The notes below the pieces were generated by a model. It did not search any database. It saw nothing but the letters and a program-made list of their open reading frames with translations, and was not told the DNA's origin. Positions 17,268 to 26,029 of a stretch of 64,000 bases of DNA are shown piece by piece. Both the position numbers and the translations under genes were made by a program. This DNA is from Emcibacter sp. GTDB lineage: Bacteria > Pseudomonadota > Alphaproteobacteria > Sphingomonadales > Emcibacteraceae. How positions within the stretch are numbered: position 1 is the stretch's first letter; each line of letters opens with the position of its first letter. The DNA is taken from the NCBI RefSeq assembly GCF_963675455.1, contig NZ_OY776217.1:496001-560000 (forward strand), in the 5' to 3' direction.

Positions 17268-18269
17268 ATGTCAAAGATTGTCGTATCGGCACTCTATCAT
17301 TTTGTCACACTTGATGATTTTGCCGACCTCCGTGAACCGCTTCTTACCTTCCTGAAAGACCAGGGCATCAAAGGCACATTGCTGCTGGCCCGGGAAGGAA
17401 TCAACGGCACCGTTGCCGGCTCGGCCGAGGCCATTGAGAACCTGCACAACTATTTGCGCGCCGATGCCCGCTTCAAAAACCTGGTGACCAAGGAATCCTA
17501 TAACGACGAGATGCCCTTCTATCGCACCAAGGTGAAGCTGAAGAAGGAAATCGTCACCATGGGCGTGGAAGGCATCGACCCCAACCATATCGTCGGCACC
17601 TATGTGAAGCCGCAGGACTGGAATGCGCTGATTTCCGACCCGGATGTGATCCTGGTCGATACCCGAAACGATTACGAGGTCGGCATCGGCACCTTCAAAG
17701 GCGCCCTCAACCCCGAGACCGGCACCTTCCGGGAATTCCCCAAATATGTGGAGGAAAAGCTCGCCGACGCCAAGGACAAGAAGGTGGCCATGTTCTGCAC
17801 CGGCGGCATCCGCTGTGAAAAATCCACCGCTTACCTGAAAGAACAGGGCTTCGGCGAAGTCTATCACCTGGAAGGCGGCATCCTGAAATATCTGGAGGAA
17901 GTGCCGGAAGAGGAAAGCCTGTGGGAAGGCGAATGTTTCGTCTTTGACAGCCGGGTCGCGGTCAAACACAATCTGGAGCCGGGCGAATACGACCAGTGTT
18001 TCGCCTGCCGCATGCCGATCACCGAGGAAGACAAGAACCACCCCCATTACATGAAGGGCGTGAGCTGCCATCACTGCCACGACGAAAAATCGGAAGAGCA
18101 GATGCGCCGCTATCAGGAGCGGGAACGCCAGATCGAGCTGGCGAAGAAATCCGGGGCCGAACATATCGGCGGAGAGGTCCAGGACATCATCGCCCAGCGC
18201 CGGGAAGAAAAACGCCGCCAGAAGGAAGAACAGAACCGCCTTGATGCCCTGCAGCAGCAGGAGGCATAA
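17268..18269 (+). CDS. trhO: tRNA uridine(34) hydroxylase, rhodanese-like
   Basis: The YceA/TrhO family catalyses oxygen-dependent hydroxylation of U34 in certain tRNAs, giving 5-hydroxyuridine. The N-terminal ferredoxin-like domain includes LLAREGINGTVAG. The rhodanese domain (about residues 125-225) has VDTRNDYEVGIG and the active-site loop CTGGIRCEKSTAYL with Cys177. A cysteine-rich tail follows, CFACRMPI and CHHCHDEKS. RBS AAGGAA precedes the ATG. The stop codon is directly followed by the selO GTG, so the two are translationally linked. Confidence 0.94.
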   Translation: MSKIVVSALYHFVTLDDFADLREPLLTFLKDQGIKGTLLLAREGINGTVAGSAEAIENLHNYLRADARFKNLVTKESYNDEMPFYRTKVKLKKEIVTMGVEGIDPNHIVGTYVKPQDWNALISDPDVILVDTRNDYEVGIGTFKGALNPETGTFREFPKYVEEKLADAKDKKVAMFCTGGIRCEKSTAYLKEQGFGEVYHLEGGILKYLEEVPEEESLWEGECFVFDSRVAVKHNLEPGEYDQCFACRMPITEEDKNHPHYMKGVSCHHCHDEKSEEQMRRYQERERQIELAKKSGAEHIGGEVQDIIAQRREEKRRQKEEQNRLDALQQQEA

Positions 18270-19724
18270 GTGATCAACTCCCTCAGCTTTGACAACCGCT
18301 TCGCCGGTCTGGGGGAGAGCTTCTTTGCGCCCATGAAGGCCCGGCCGCTGCCCGATCCGCACATGGTCACGGCCAGCACCTCGGCGGCCGAGCTTCTCGA
18401 CATTCACCCCGACTGGCTCAATTCCGACGAGGCCCTGAATATCTTCAGCGGCCATCAGGTGCCGGACGAGGCCGAACCGCTGTCCATGGTCTATGCCGGG
18501 CATCAGTTCGGCGGCTACAGTGCCCGGCTCGGCGACGGCCGCGGCATATTGCTGGGCCAGGTGCGCAACAGCAAAGGCGAGCTCTGGGATATCCATACCA
18601 AGGGGTCCGGCAAGACCCCCTTCTCCCGCTTTGGTGACGGCCGGGCAGTCTTGAGGTCCTGCATCCGCGAGTATCTGGCCAGCGAAGCCCTGCATCATCT
18701 CGGCATTCCGACGACCCGGGCGCTCTGCATCCTCGGCAGTACGGAACCAGTACGCCGCGAAACCATGGAAAGCGCCAGTGTGCTGGTCCGCCTCGCCCGC
18801 TCCCACATCCGCTTTGGCAGCTTTGAGTATTTCGCCCATAGCAAACAGCCGGCGGAGCTGAAAAAGCTCGCCGATTATGTGATCGACACCCATTTCCCGG
18901 ACGTTGCGGAAGCGGAACAACCCTGTGAAGCCCTGCTTCTGCGCATCGCCACAGAGACCGCCGGCATGATCGCCCACTGGCAGGCCTACGGCTTTGCCCA
19001 CGGGGTCATGAACACGGACAATATGTCGGTGCTGGGCGAAACCTTCGATTACGGCCCCTACGGCTTTATGGAGGCCTTTGATCCCGGCTATATCTGCAAT
19101 CACACCGACGAGCAGGGCCGTTATGCCTTCAACCAGCAGCCGAGCATCGGCTTCTGGAACCTGCGCGCCCTGGCCTATGCCATGAAGGACCTGCTCAGTG
19201 GCGAGCTGACCGAACAGCTGCTGGAGACTTACCAGACCCGCTTTTTCGAGGAGTATGACCGGCTGATGAATAAAAAACTCGGCCTCAGAGTACAGATGGA
19301 GGACGACCGGCAGCTCATGGGCGATTTGCTGGGCCTGCTGCAGAAACATGCGATCGATTACAGCATTTTCTTCCGCAAACTTGCCGACTTCACACAAAGC
19401 GACGATGAAAGCGCGCTCTATGCGCCGGAGGAGGCCAAAGCGGATTTCCGGGAATGGCTGGAAGCATACAAAGCGCGCCTCAAGGCGGAAAATTCCCGCG
19501 ATGAAGAACGGGCCCAGGCCATGAAACGGGCCAACCCCAAATATATCCTGCGCAATTACCTGGCCCAGCAGGCGATTGAAAAAGCCGAGGCCGGCGATGC
19601 GTCAGAGGTGGAAAAACTGATCGGGATTTTGTCCCACCCCTATGACGAGCAGCCGGAACATGAAGACTACGCGGCCGAACCGCCCGAGTGGGGCAAACAT
19701 CTGGAAATCAGCTGCTCGAGTTAG
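18270..19724 (+). CDS. selO: protein adenylyltransferase SelO (YdiU/UPF0061 family)
   Basis: A pseudokinase-fold enzyme that AMPylates protein hydroxyl groups and is tied to redox homeostasis. Conserved stretches include YAGHQFGGYSARLGDGRG, TKGSGKTPFSRFGDGRAVLR, HGVMNTDNMSV and the metal-binding DYGPYGFMEAF. The protein ends in CSS, with the cysteine third from the end where eukaryotic SelO has selenocysteine. The start is a GTG immediately after the trhO stop codon, with GCAGGAGG in the end of trhO as ribosome site. At 484 residues it has normal bacterial length. Confidence 0.94.
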   Translation: MINSLSFDNRFAGLGESFFAPMKARPLPDPHMVTASTSAAELLDIHPDWLNSDEALNIFSGHQVPDEAEPLSMVYAGHQFGGYSARLGDGRGILLGQVRNSKGELWDIHTKGSGKTPFSRFGDGRAVLRSCIREYLASEALHHLGIPTTRALCILGSTEPVRRETMESASVLVRLARSHIRFGSFEYFAHSKQPAELKKLADYVIDTHFPDVAEAEQPCEALLLRIATETAGMIAHWQAYGFAHGVMNTDNMSVLGETFDYGPYGFMEAFDPGYICNHTDEQGRYAFNQQPSIGFWNLRALAYAMKDLLSGELTEQLLETYQTRFFEEYDRLMNKKLGLRVQMEDDRQLMGDLLGLLQKHAIDYSIFFRKLADFTQSDDESALYAPEEAKADFREWLEAYKARLKAENSRDEERAQAMKRANPKYILRNYLAQQAIEKAEAGDASEVEKLIGILSHPYDEQPEHEDYAAEPPEWGKHLEISCSS

Positions 19725-19749
19725 GAACATCGCTGGACCGGTTTACTTC

Positions 19750-19779
19750 TTGATAGATTTCCCGCACCGATTGTATGAT
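19750..19779 (+). promoter_or_regulatory. sigma70-type promoter of the AbiJ-like gene
   Basis: TTGATA at 19750-19755 and TATGAT at 19774-19779 are separated by 18 bases. Both are close to consensus. They lie just beyond the selO stop codon and about 40 bases ahead of the TTG start, so the AbiJ-like gene can be expressed on its own. Confidence 0.6.
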
Positions 19780-19818
19780 AAAAGTGAATATATCAACCAA
19801 AATTAAACGGGAAATACA

Positions 19819-20691
19819 TTGACAAGATATGTGCCTTATTCAGAACGTGTTGGAGCTACTCCTCCGCCTGAGCGGATGCAAGTAGGTGAACTTAGTGACG
19901 AATTACGCCGAAGACTGTCAAACTGGTGGCATCGATGCAGTAACAGGATATACACTCATGGAACCGGCTATAACTGCGGATATCGTTTCTATGATGATCG
20001 AACTCACCAAGGATCGCAAATTTGCTACACCGAGATTTGGGGACGTTATCAAGCCGAATTCCCTGAGGATGGAAGAGGTTTCTTCGATCAGTGTGATAAT
20101 CTGTTTCGAACCGGTTCCTACTTCGACGTGATGAATACTTTGCACTTCTTTCTAGAAATGAATTTCCCGCAAGGCTACCTCGTCGAACAACTTGAAAGAT
20201 TGTTAGTCGACTACAATTCTCCGGTAACCTGGAACGACAAAGAGAAAACTTTGATTCCGCATTCCAGCCCTGAAGAAGGCCAAACGATAGTTAGAGCATT
20301 AGCCTCCACAAAGGAGGGATCCTTCAATGGCTCTCATACTCACCTAATGGCATCAATTGATCATATCAATTGCAACAATCCTGCAGATAGTATTCGAGAA
20401 AGCATTCACGCCGTGGAAAGTGTTTGCCGTCAAATGACGGGGGAGAAAACTCTTGGCCCAGCTTTATCTAAACTGAAAAAAAATCACGGTTTGAATGAAG
20501 CCCTTAAACAAGGAATGGACAAAATCTACGGTTTTACGAACACAGCCCAAGGTATACGGCATCCAATTTTAGAGAAAGAAGAAGAATTGGACCTAAACGA
20601 TGCCCAGTTCATGCTCGGAGCCTGCGCCGCCTTTTGCAGTTATTTGATTAACAAGCTAGCTCCAGCAGAAAAACAAAGTTCCGAACCATAA
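19819..20691 (+). CDS. AbiJ_NTD4-like abortive-infection-type protein
   Basis: A 290-residue protein. Its opening, YSERVGATPPPERMQVGELS followed by DELRRRLSNWW, matches the AbiJ N-terminal domain 4 type. The C-terminal half, with ESIHAVESVCRQMTG, TLGPALSKLKK and YGFTNTAQGIRHPI, resembles the HEPN-like part of these proteins. AbiJ relatives are linked to abortive phage resistance, and HEPN domains are often RNases. No clean R-x4-6-H motif was found, so catalysis is uncertain. The start is TTG at 19819; GTG at 19831 is an alternative. Sampled lines are near 42% G+C, well below the flanking genes. It has its own promoter and terminator, consistent with acquisition as a single cassette. Confidence 0.72.
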   Translation: MTRYVPYSERVGATPPPERMQVGELSDELRRRLSNWWHRCSNRIYTHGTGYNCGYRFYDDRTHQGSQICYTEIWGRYQAEFPEDGRGFFDQCDNLFRTGSYFDVMNTLHFFLEMNFPQGYLVEQLERLLVDYNSPVTWNDKEKTLIPHSSPEEGQTIVRALASTKEGSFNGSHTHLMASIDHINCNNPADSIRESIHAVESVCRQMTGEKTLGPALSKLKKNHGLNEALKQGMDKIYGFTNTAQGIRHPILEKEEELDLNDAQFMLGACAAFCSYLINKLAPAEKQSSEP

Positions 20692-20693
20692 TA

Positions 20694-20726
20694 AAGACCC
20701 GCTCATTCGCGGGCCTTTGGTTTAAA
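20694..20726 (+). terminator. terminator after the AbiJ-like gene
   Basis: ACCCGC-TCATTC-GCGGGC (about 20697-20714) with AAAG before and CTTTGGTTT after. It lies directly at the AbiJ-like stop codon and faces the end of the SYLF gene, so it may act in both directions. Confidence 0.75.
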
Positions 20727-20740
20727 ATCCTTTGCCGAAA

Positions 20741-21301
20741 CTATTTCTTGTTCAGCTTGTCATTCTGCCAGTATTTGGTGCCCTGCAGGGTCGCCTGCAG
20801 CGCAAGGCCGGTTTTGGTCATCTGATAGACGCTGACGCCGGAGACCACTGTATCGGCGCCGCTGGCCTGGGCGCCCTTTTCATCGACGGTCGCCGCCGCA
20901 TCAGCCTGGCCGGAAAAATCCCAGCCCTTGTCAACAAATTGTTCAAAGGCAGAGCGTTTGTGGAAAATCATGACGGTCCGGTAATCCTTCACCCCGAGAC
21001 CGATACCGACCCCGCCGGTCGCCATCTTCATGAAGATATTTTCGCCCGATTTGTTGTCATGGGCAACACCGGTGCCGGAGCCGGCGGACAGCAGGATCAG
21101 GTTCACGCCGCCTGAGTTGAAGACCGCATAACCCTCGGCCTCGGCAATCATGGATTTCGTTTCCTTGTTGCTTTCATAGAGCTTTTCCAGCACGCCGTCG
21201 CGCATCTTCAGGATTTCCTGGCGCTTTTCCTCGCTGGATTTGGCCTGCACAGACAGCGGTAACGCCGCAAGACACAGGATCATCAGGGCCTTTTTCAACA
21301 T
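20741..21301 (-). CDS. exported SYLF (Ysc84) domain lipid-binding protein
   Basis: A small exported protein of about 186 residues, a signal peptide (LKKALMILCLAALPLSVQA) followed by a SYLF/DUF500 domain. Family features are AEGYAVFNSGGVNLILLSAGS, GGVGIGLGVKDYRTVMIF and the glycine-rich repeats after it. Eukaryotic SYLF domains bind phosphoinositides; bacterial ones are envelope proteins of unclear role. I placed the start at 21301, where AAGGAAC gives a good ribosome site, six codons inside the longest frame. Confidence 0.85.
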   Translation of the reverse strand: MLKKALMILCLAALPLSVQAKSSEEKRQEILKMRDGVLEKLYESNKETKSMIAEAEGYAVFNSGGVNLILLSAGSGTGVAHDNKSGENIFMKMATGGVGIGLGVKDYRTVMIFHKRSAFEQFVDKGWDFSGQADAAATVDEKGAQASGADTVVSGVSVYQMTKTGLALQATLQGTKYWQNDKLNKK

Positions 21302-21377
21302 AACTCGTTCCTTCCTCATTTTACTCCGGGATTATACCTAGCGCTGAAATAAGGCCATTTGCGGGCCAAACCTATAC

Positions 21378-23012
21378 TCAGCTCTCGGGAAACTTATATC
21401 CCTCAAATTGCTGGCGGAGATTGAGCTTGCTGATCTTGCCGGTCGCCGTCAAGGGGACCTGATCGACAAACTGCACATCGTCGGGAATCCACCATTTGGC
21501 GACCTTGCCCTCGAGGAAGGCCAGAAGCTCCGCCTTTGTCGCCTCGCCGCCTTCTTTCAACTGCACGATCAGCAACGGCCGTTCCTCCCATTTGGGGTGG
21601 GCCATGCCGATCACGGCGGCCAGCGCCACCGCGTCATGGCCCATGATGATATTTTCCATATCCACCGAGCTGATCCATTCGCCGCCGGACTTGATCACAT
21701 CCTTGGCCCGGTCGGTGATCTGCATGAAGCCGTGCGCATCAATGGTCGCCACATCGCCGGTGTCGAACCAGTCGTCGGCATCGACGGCCCGTTCCGCCTG
21801 TTTGTAATAGCTTTCCACAATCCACGGGCCCTTGACCAGCAGCCGCCCAAAGGTCTTGCCGTCCCACGGCAGGTCCCGGTCCTCGTCGTCGACAATCTTC
21901 ATTTTCACGCCGAAGGGCGGACGACCCTGCTTGCATTTCATATCCAGCCAGGCCTCGTAATCCCGCTCCTTCAGACCCTTCATAAACGGCAGGTCGCGGT
22001 TGACGGTACCGAGCGGACTCATTTCCGTCATGCCCCAGGCGTGGTTCACTTCGACGCCGTATTTTTGATCCAGCAGCTCGATCATGAAACGGGGCGCCGC
22101 CGACCCGCCGATGATCAGATTCTCAATTCCGGCCAGGTCCTGGCCGCTTTTATCCATATAGTCCAGAAGCCCGTTCCAGACCGTAGGCACGGCGGCGGAA
22201 CAGGTGGCGCCTTCGGTGCGGATCAGTTCATGGATGCTGGCCCCGTCCATGCCGCCGCCGGGCAGGATCATCTTGGCCCCGACCATGGGCGCGGCAAAGG
22301 TCAGCCCCCAGGCATTGGCATGGAACATGGGCACGATGATCAGGATGGCGCTTGCCGCCCCCAGTCCGAACCCGTCCATGTTATTTCCGCAGGCCGCATG
22401 CAGCAGGTTGGAGCGGTGGGTATAGAGCACGCCCTTGGGGTGACCTGTCGTTCCGGATGTGTAACAAAGTGAGGACGGCGTTTCCTCGGGCAGGAAAGGC
22501 CAGTCAAAACCTGCGTCTTCCGCCGCCAGCAGGTCCTCGTAACAGAGCGCCCCCGGCAGGCTGGTGTCCGGCATATGGGCGCGGTCGGTCATGATGATGT
22601 AATGTTCCACCGTCGGCAGATGTTCGCGGAGTTTTTCCAGCAGCGGCACAAAGGTCACATCGGCCAGGATCATGCGGTCTTCGGCGTGGTTGATAATATA
22701 GATGAGCTGCTCTGCAAACAGCCGCGGATTCAGGGTATGGCAGACGGCGCCCATGCCGGATATGGCGAACCAGCTTTCCACATGGCGGAAGCCGTTCCAG
22801 GCCAGGGTGGCGATGCGGTCGCCCTGCTTGACGCCGAGCCTCTCCAGCGCCGCCGCCAGCTTTTCCGTTCGCGTCAGACATTCACTGTAGGTCTCCCGGT
22901 GAATACTGCCGTCCTCGGCCAGGCGCGAAACAATCTCCGTTGCGCCGTGATAGCCGGCCGCATGCTCAAGAATTTCAATCAGATTAATCGGTGCCGACTG
23001 CATCGAAGACAT
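21378..23012 (-). CDS. acyl-CoA synthetase (AMP-forming), DmdB/AlkK-like
   Basis: A 544-residue adenylate-forming ligase. Motifs occur in order: YTSGTTGHPKGVLYTH (phosphate loop), GMTEMSPLGTV, WFDTGDVATIDAHGFMQITD, and ATGKISKLNLR with the C-terminal catalytic lysine. Length and sequence fit the medium-chain group that includes 3-methylmercaptopropionyl-CoA ligase DmdB of marine Alphaproteobacteria. The start at 23012 has GGGAGAAG upstream; the open frame continues about 80 codons further, but that stretch overlaps the dehydrogenase gene and is arginine-rich noise. The partner DmdC-like dehydrogenase ends 31 bases upstream in the same operon. Specificity for methylmercaptopropionate against fatty acids cannot be decided here. 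Confidence 0.86.
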   Translation of the reverse strand: MSSMQSAPINLIEILEHAAGYHGATEIVSRLAEDGSIHRETYSECLTRTEKLAAALERLGVKQGDRIATLAWNGFRHVESWFAISGMGAVCHTLNPRLFAEQLIYIINHAEDRMILADVTFVPLLEKLREHLPTVEHYIIMTDRAHMPDTSLPGALCYEDLLAAEDAGFDWPFLPEETPSSLCYTSGTTGHPKGVLYTHRSNLLHAACGNNMDGFGLGAASAILIIVPMFHANAWGLTFAAPMVGAKMILPGGGMDGASIHELIRTEGATCSAAVPTVWNGLLDYMDKSGQDLAGIENLIIGGSAAPRFMIELLDQKYGVEVNHAWGMTEMSPLGTVNRDLPFMKGLKERDYEAWLDMKCKQGRPPFGVKMKIVDDEDRDLPWDGKTFGRLLVKGPWIVESYYKQAERAVDADDWFDTGDVATIDAHGFMQITDRAKDVIKSGGEWISSVDMENIIMGHDAVALAAVIGMAHPKWEERPLLIVQLKEGGEATKAELLAFLEGKVAKWWIPDDVQFVDQVPLTATGKISKLNLRQQFEGYKFPES

Positions 23013-23043
23013 GACTTCTCCCTTTATTTTTGTACAGTGTACC

Positions 23044-24846
23044 CTAAAACCAGCTGTCCTGCATCTCAAAGGCGCTGGCTTCAAATCCCATGAGCGTTTT
23101 GGCCTGCAACTCAATGCGGGGCAATTCCCGGCCCATGAAATAGCGCGCCGCCTGGAGTTTGCCCTTGTAATAGTCACTCTCCGGACCATCACTTGCCTGC
23201 GACAGTGCTTCCTGCGCGGCCCGGGCCTGACGGATCCACATCCAGGCAATCACCACCCGGCCCATAAAATCCAGATAAAGGGTGGCATTGGCCAGAGCCA
23301 GGTCGATATCCTCACCCATTTTACCGGTCAGTGTCCGTGACACCTGCTCGACCAGCCCAAGGCTTTCCATTACGGGATCGCAGATATCGGTCTCCACACC
23401 GGCGTCACCCGCCAGACTTATGTCCCGGGCAATATGTTCCAGCAGGGTCTTCAGGGCCGCGCCCCGGTCGAGCACAATCTTGCGGCCCAGAATATCCAGC
23501 CCGTGAATGGCTTCCGCCCCCTCATGGATCGGATTGAGACGGTTGTCCCGGTAATATTGCTCCACCGGATGTTCCCTAGTGTAGCCGGCTCCGCCCAATA
23601 TCTGAATGGCCATTTTATTGGCCTCAAGGCCATAGTCAGACGGATAGCTTTTGACGATCGGCGTCAAAAGATCGAGCAACCCCAAAAGGCTTTTCTTTTC
23701 TTCTGCATTCTGCGCCATTTCGAGGCGATCCACAAGCTGGCTGGCATAAAAACAGAGGGCAAGGCTGCCTTCACTATAGGCCTTCTGGGCCAGAAGAAGC
23801 CGCCGCACATCGGCATGTTCGACCAGCGCCACTTGCGGGCTCAACGGATCCTTGCAGGACGGCAAGCGGCCCTGCTGCCGCTCCCGGGCGTAATTCAGGC
23901 TGTAATGATATCCGGCAACACCCAGCATGGCGGCCCCGAGACCAACCCCGATCCGCGCCTCGTTCATCATCTGGAACATATAGAACAGACCCCGGTTTGG
24001 TTCACCGACTAGAAAAGCTTCGCAGTCACCTTCCTCGCCGAAATTCAACACCGTCGAGGTGGTATGGCGATAGCCCATCTTGTGCAGCAGGCCGGCCAGT
24101 TTCACATCATTGCGCGCGCCCGGGGATCCGTCTTCCTGAACCCTGACCTTGGGACAGAGAAACAGGGAAATGCCCTTGACCCCGTCAGGTGCGCCCTTGA
24201 TGCGGGCCAGCACCATATGCACGATATTTTCCGTAAAGGACTGGTCGCCGCCGGAAATAAACATCTTCTGGCCTTTAAGGCGATAGCTGCCGTCCGCCTG
24301 AAGTTCCGCTGTGGTCCGGATATCCGATAAAGCCGACCCCTGGCCGGGCTCGGTCAGGGCCATGGTGCCCGCAAACCGGCCGTCCGTCATCGGCGGCAAA
24401 AAACGGCTAATCTGGTCGGCGGACCCGAAGCTCCGGATCAGGTTGGCCGCCCCGATGGTCAGCAGGCTGTAGGCGGCAAAGGCCAGATTGGCCCCGTAAA
24501 AGAATGACATGCAGGCATTGCTGAGGACCTGCGGCATATTCATGCCGCCATGATCGGGATCATGATGGGCGGACAGGAAACCGGCGTCGGCAAAGGCGCG
24601 CCAGGCCGTTTCCACTTCGGGCAGCAGGCTGACCTTTTCCCCGTCGAAGGTGGGCTCCTGACGGTCGCCGTCCTGATAATGGGGCAGATAATGATCTTCG
24701 GCGATGGCCCGGGCCGTCTCCAGAAAGGCGTCCATGGTTTCCGGCGAATAGTCCGCATAGACCCCCGAGGCAAACAAGTCCTCACACTCCAGCACCTGTC
24801 GGAGCTGGAATCTGACTTCCCGCATATGGTCAAACAAAAACGACAT
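23044..24846 (-). CDS. acyl-CoA dehydrogenase, DmdC-like (600 residues)
   Basis: A long acyl-CoA dehydrogenase with the usual N-terminal and middle domains (ALTEPGQGSALSDIRTTA), the FAD domain, and an extra C-terminal domain of the type found in 3-methylmercaptopropionyl-CoA dehydrogenase DmdC. The active-site region is QILGGAGYTREHPVEQYYRD, then HEGAEAIHG with the probable catalytic glutamate. RBS AAAGGGAG precedes the ATG. It is the first gene of a two-gene operon with the DmdB-like ligase, so the pair would activate an acid and then oxidise its CoA thioester. DMSP catabolism is possible but not proven, because fatty-acid versions look alike. Confidence 0.86.
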   Translation of the reverse strand: MSFLFDHMREVRFQLRQVLECEDLFASGVYADYSPETMDAFLETARAIAEDHYLPHYQDGDRQEPTFDGEKVSLLPEVETAWRAFADAGFLSAHHDPDHGGMNMPQVLSNACMSFFYGANLAFAAYSLLTIGAANLIRSFGSADQISRFLPPMTDGRFAGTMALTEPGQGSALSDIRTTAELQADGSYRLKGQKMFISGGDQSFTENIVHMVLARIKGAPDGVKGISLFLCPKVRVQEDGSPGARNDVKLAGLLHKMGYRHTTSTVLNFGEEGDCEAFLVGEPNRGLFYMFQMMNEARIGVGLGAAMLGVAGYHYSLNYARERQQGRLPSCKDPLSPQVALVEHADVRRLLLAQKAYSEGSLALCFYASQLVDRLEMAQNAEEKKSLLGLLDLLTPIVKSYPSDYGLEANKMAIQILGGAGYTREHPVEQYYRDNRLNPIHEGAEAIHGLDILGRKIVLDRGAALKTLLEHIARDISLAGDAGVETDICDPVMESLGLVEQVSRTLTGKMGEDIDLALANATLYLDFMGRVVIAWMWIRQARAAQEALSQASDGPESDYYKGKLQAARYFMGRELPRIELQAKTLMGFEASAFEMQDSWF

Positions 24847-25016
24847 TTAACTCCCTTTATACCGGAACCAGCCGACCTGCCGGGGGTTTATGGTTTTGTT
24901 TCCCGTGCAGCGTCTGCCTCCCTCCCTCAGGAAAGTATATTCAAACGATCGTTTTGTTTAAAGTGAAATCGGGTTACGTCGGCGTATTTTTGCCGGAACA
25001 CTCATTTCCGGCGGCA

Positions 25017-26024
25017 TCAGGTGACCGAAAAACCCTGCCAGAAGGGATCCGCCTCATCCACGGTAATGGTGTTGAGCCCGGTCTGCTGCGCCCAGCCGGC
25101 AAAGCTGGGCCGGATGGCGTCAAACTCACCCACTTTCGCCGCGTTCTCCACCCGGCCCCGGAAGCAGGAGCCGATAATGCTTTCATGGACGAACTCGTCG
25201 CCCGGCTTCAGCTTTCCCCTGGCCGCCAGCTGGGCCAGTCGGGCGCTGGTGCCGGTGCCGCAGGGCGACCGGTCGATGGCCTTGTCGCCGTAAAAGACCG
25301 CATTGCGTCCGTCCGCCCCTATTGTCTGCGGCGCCCCGGTCCACATCAGGTGACTGACTCCGCTGATCCGGTCATCAAGCGGATGAACCGGCGTGATTTT
25401 TTCCCTCAGCAGGCGGCGCACGTCAGGACTCATGGCGACTAACTGGCCGGCAGAAAAATGCTCCAGGCCCGGGTAATTTTTCTGGGGATCGATGATGCCG
25501 TAGAAATTTCCGCCGTAGGAAATATCCACCTTCAGCGGCCCGAGCTCCGGACAGTCAATCTCGATGCCCTCCGCATACAGAAAACTCTCAATATTGAACA
25601 GCCGCACTTCCTCGACCCGGTTGCCGTTCCTGACATAGTCCGCCCGGATCAGCCCGGCCGGCACCTCGAGCAACAGGCGGCCTTCCTCCCGCGGGTGCAA
25701 CAGGCCGTTTTCCAGCCCCATGGTCACCATGCCGATGGTGCCGTGGCCGCACATGGGCAGGCAGCCGCTGGTTTCCATGAACAGGATCCCCATGTCTGCC
25801 TCGGGGTGGCTGGAGGGATAGAGAAACCCGCCGGACATCATGTCGTGGCCGCGCGGCTCAAACATCAGCGACCTTCTGATCCAGTCGTGATGTTCGATGA
25901 ATTCTATACGCTTCTCAGCCATGGTCTGTCCCTTGAGGACCGGCGCTCCGCCGGCCACAAGCCGGACTGGATTGCCGCAGGTATGGCCGTCGATACAGAA
26001 AAAGACATGTGGGTTCTCAGGCAT
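25017..26024 (-). CDS. 4-hydroxyproline 2-epimerase / proline racemase family
   Basis: A 335-residue cofactor-independent racemase-fold enzyme. Both catalytic cysteines are present: MCGHGTIGMVT in the first half and SPCGTGTSARLAQL in the second, which separates it from trans-3-hydroxyproline dehydratases that have threonine first. DGHTCGNPVRLV is the family N-terminus. The predicted reaction is interconversion of trans-4-hydroxy-L-proline and cis-4-hydroxy-D-proline. RBS GGGGTAAGGG precedes the ATG. It lies 5 bases downstream of the DapA-family gene, which fits the next-but-one step of hydroxyproline breakdown. The FAD-dependent D-hydroxyproline dehydrogenase is not in the window. Confidence 0.88.
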   Translation of the reverse strand: MPENPHVFFCIDGHTCGNPVRLVAGGAPVLKGQTMAEKRIEFIEHHDWIRRSLMFEPRGHDMMSGGFLYPSSHPEADMGILFMETSGCLPMCGHGTIGMVTMGLENGLLHPREEGRLLLEVPAGLIRADYVRNGNRVEEVRLFNIESFLYAEGIEIDCPELGPLKVDISYGGNFYGIIDPQKNYPGLEHFSAGQLVAMSPDVRRLLREKITPVHPLDDRISGVSHLMWTGAPQTIGADGRNAVFYGDKAIDRSPCGTGTSARLAQLAARGKLKPGDEFVHESIIGSCFRGRVENAAKVGEFDAIRPSFAGWAQQTGLNTITVDEADPFWQGFSVT

Positions 26025-26029
26025 GACCC

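Noticed and set aside
16135..17292. A 385-codon minus-strand frame
   Set aside because: Antisense to the EEP-family gene, whose catalytic motifs are all in place; the antisense product resembles nothing known.
17271..19397. A 708-codon open frame on the minus strand
   Set aside because: It lies antisense to trhO and selO, both of which show full family motifs. The frame is kept open by G+C-biased third positions and has no recognisable domain.
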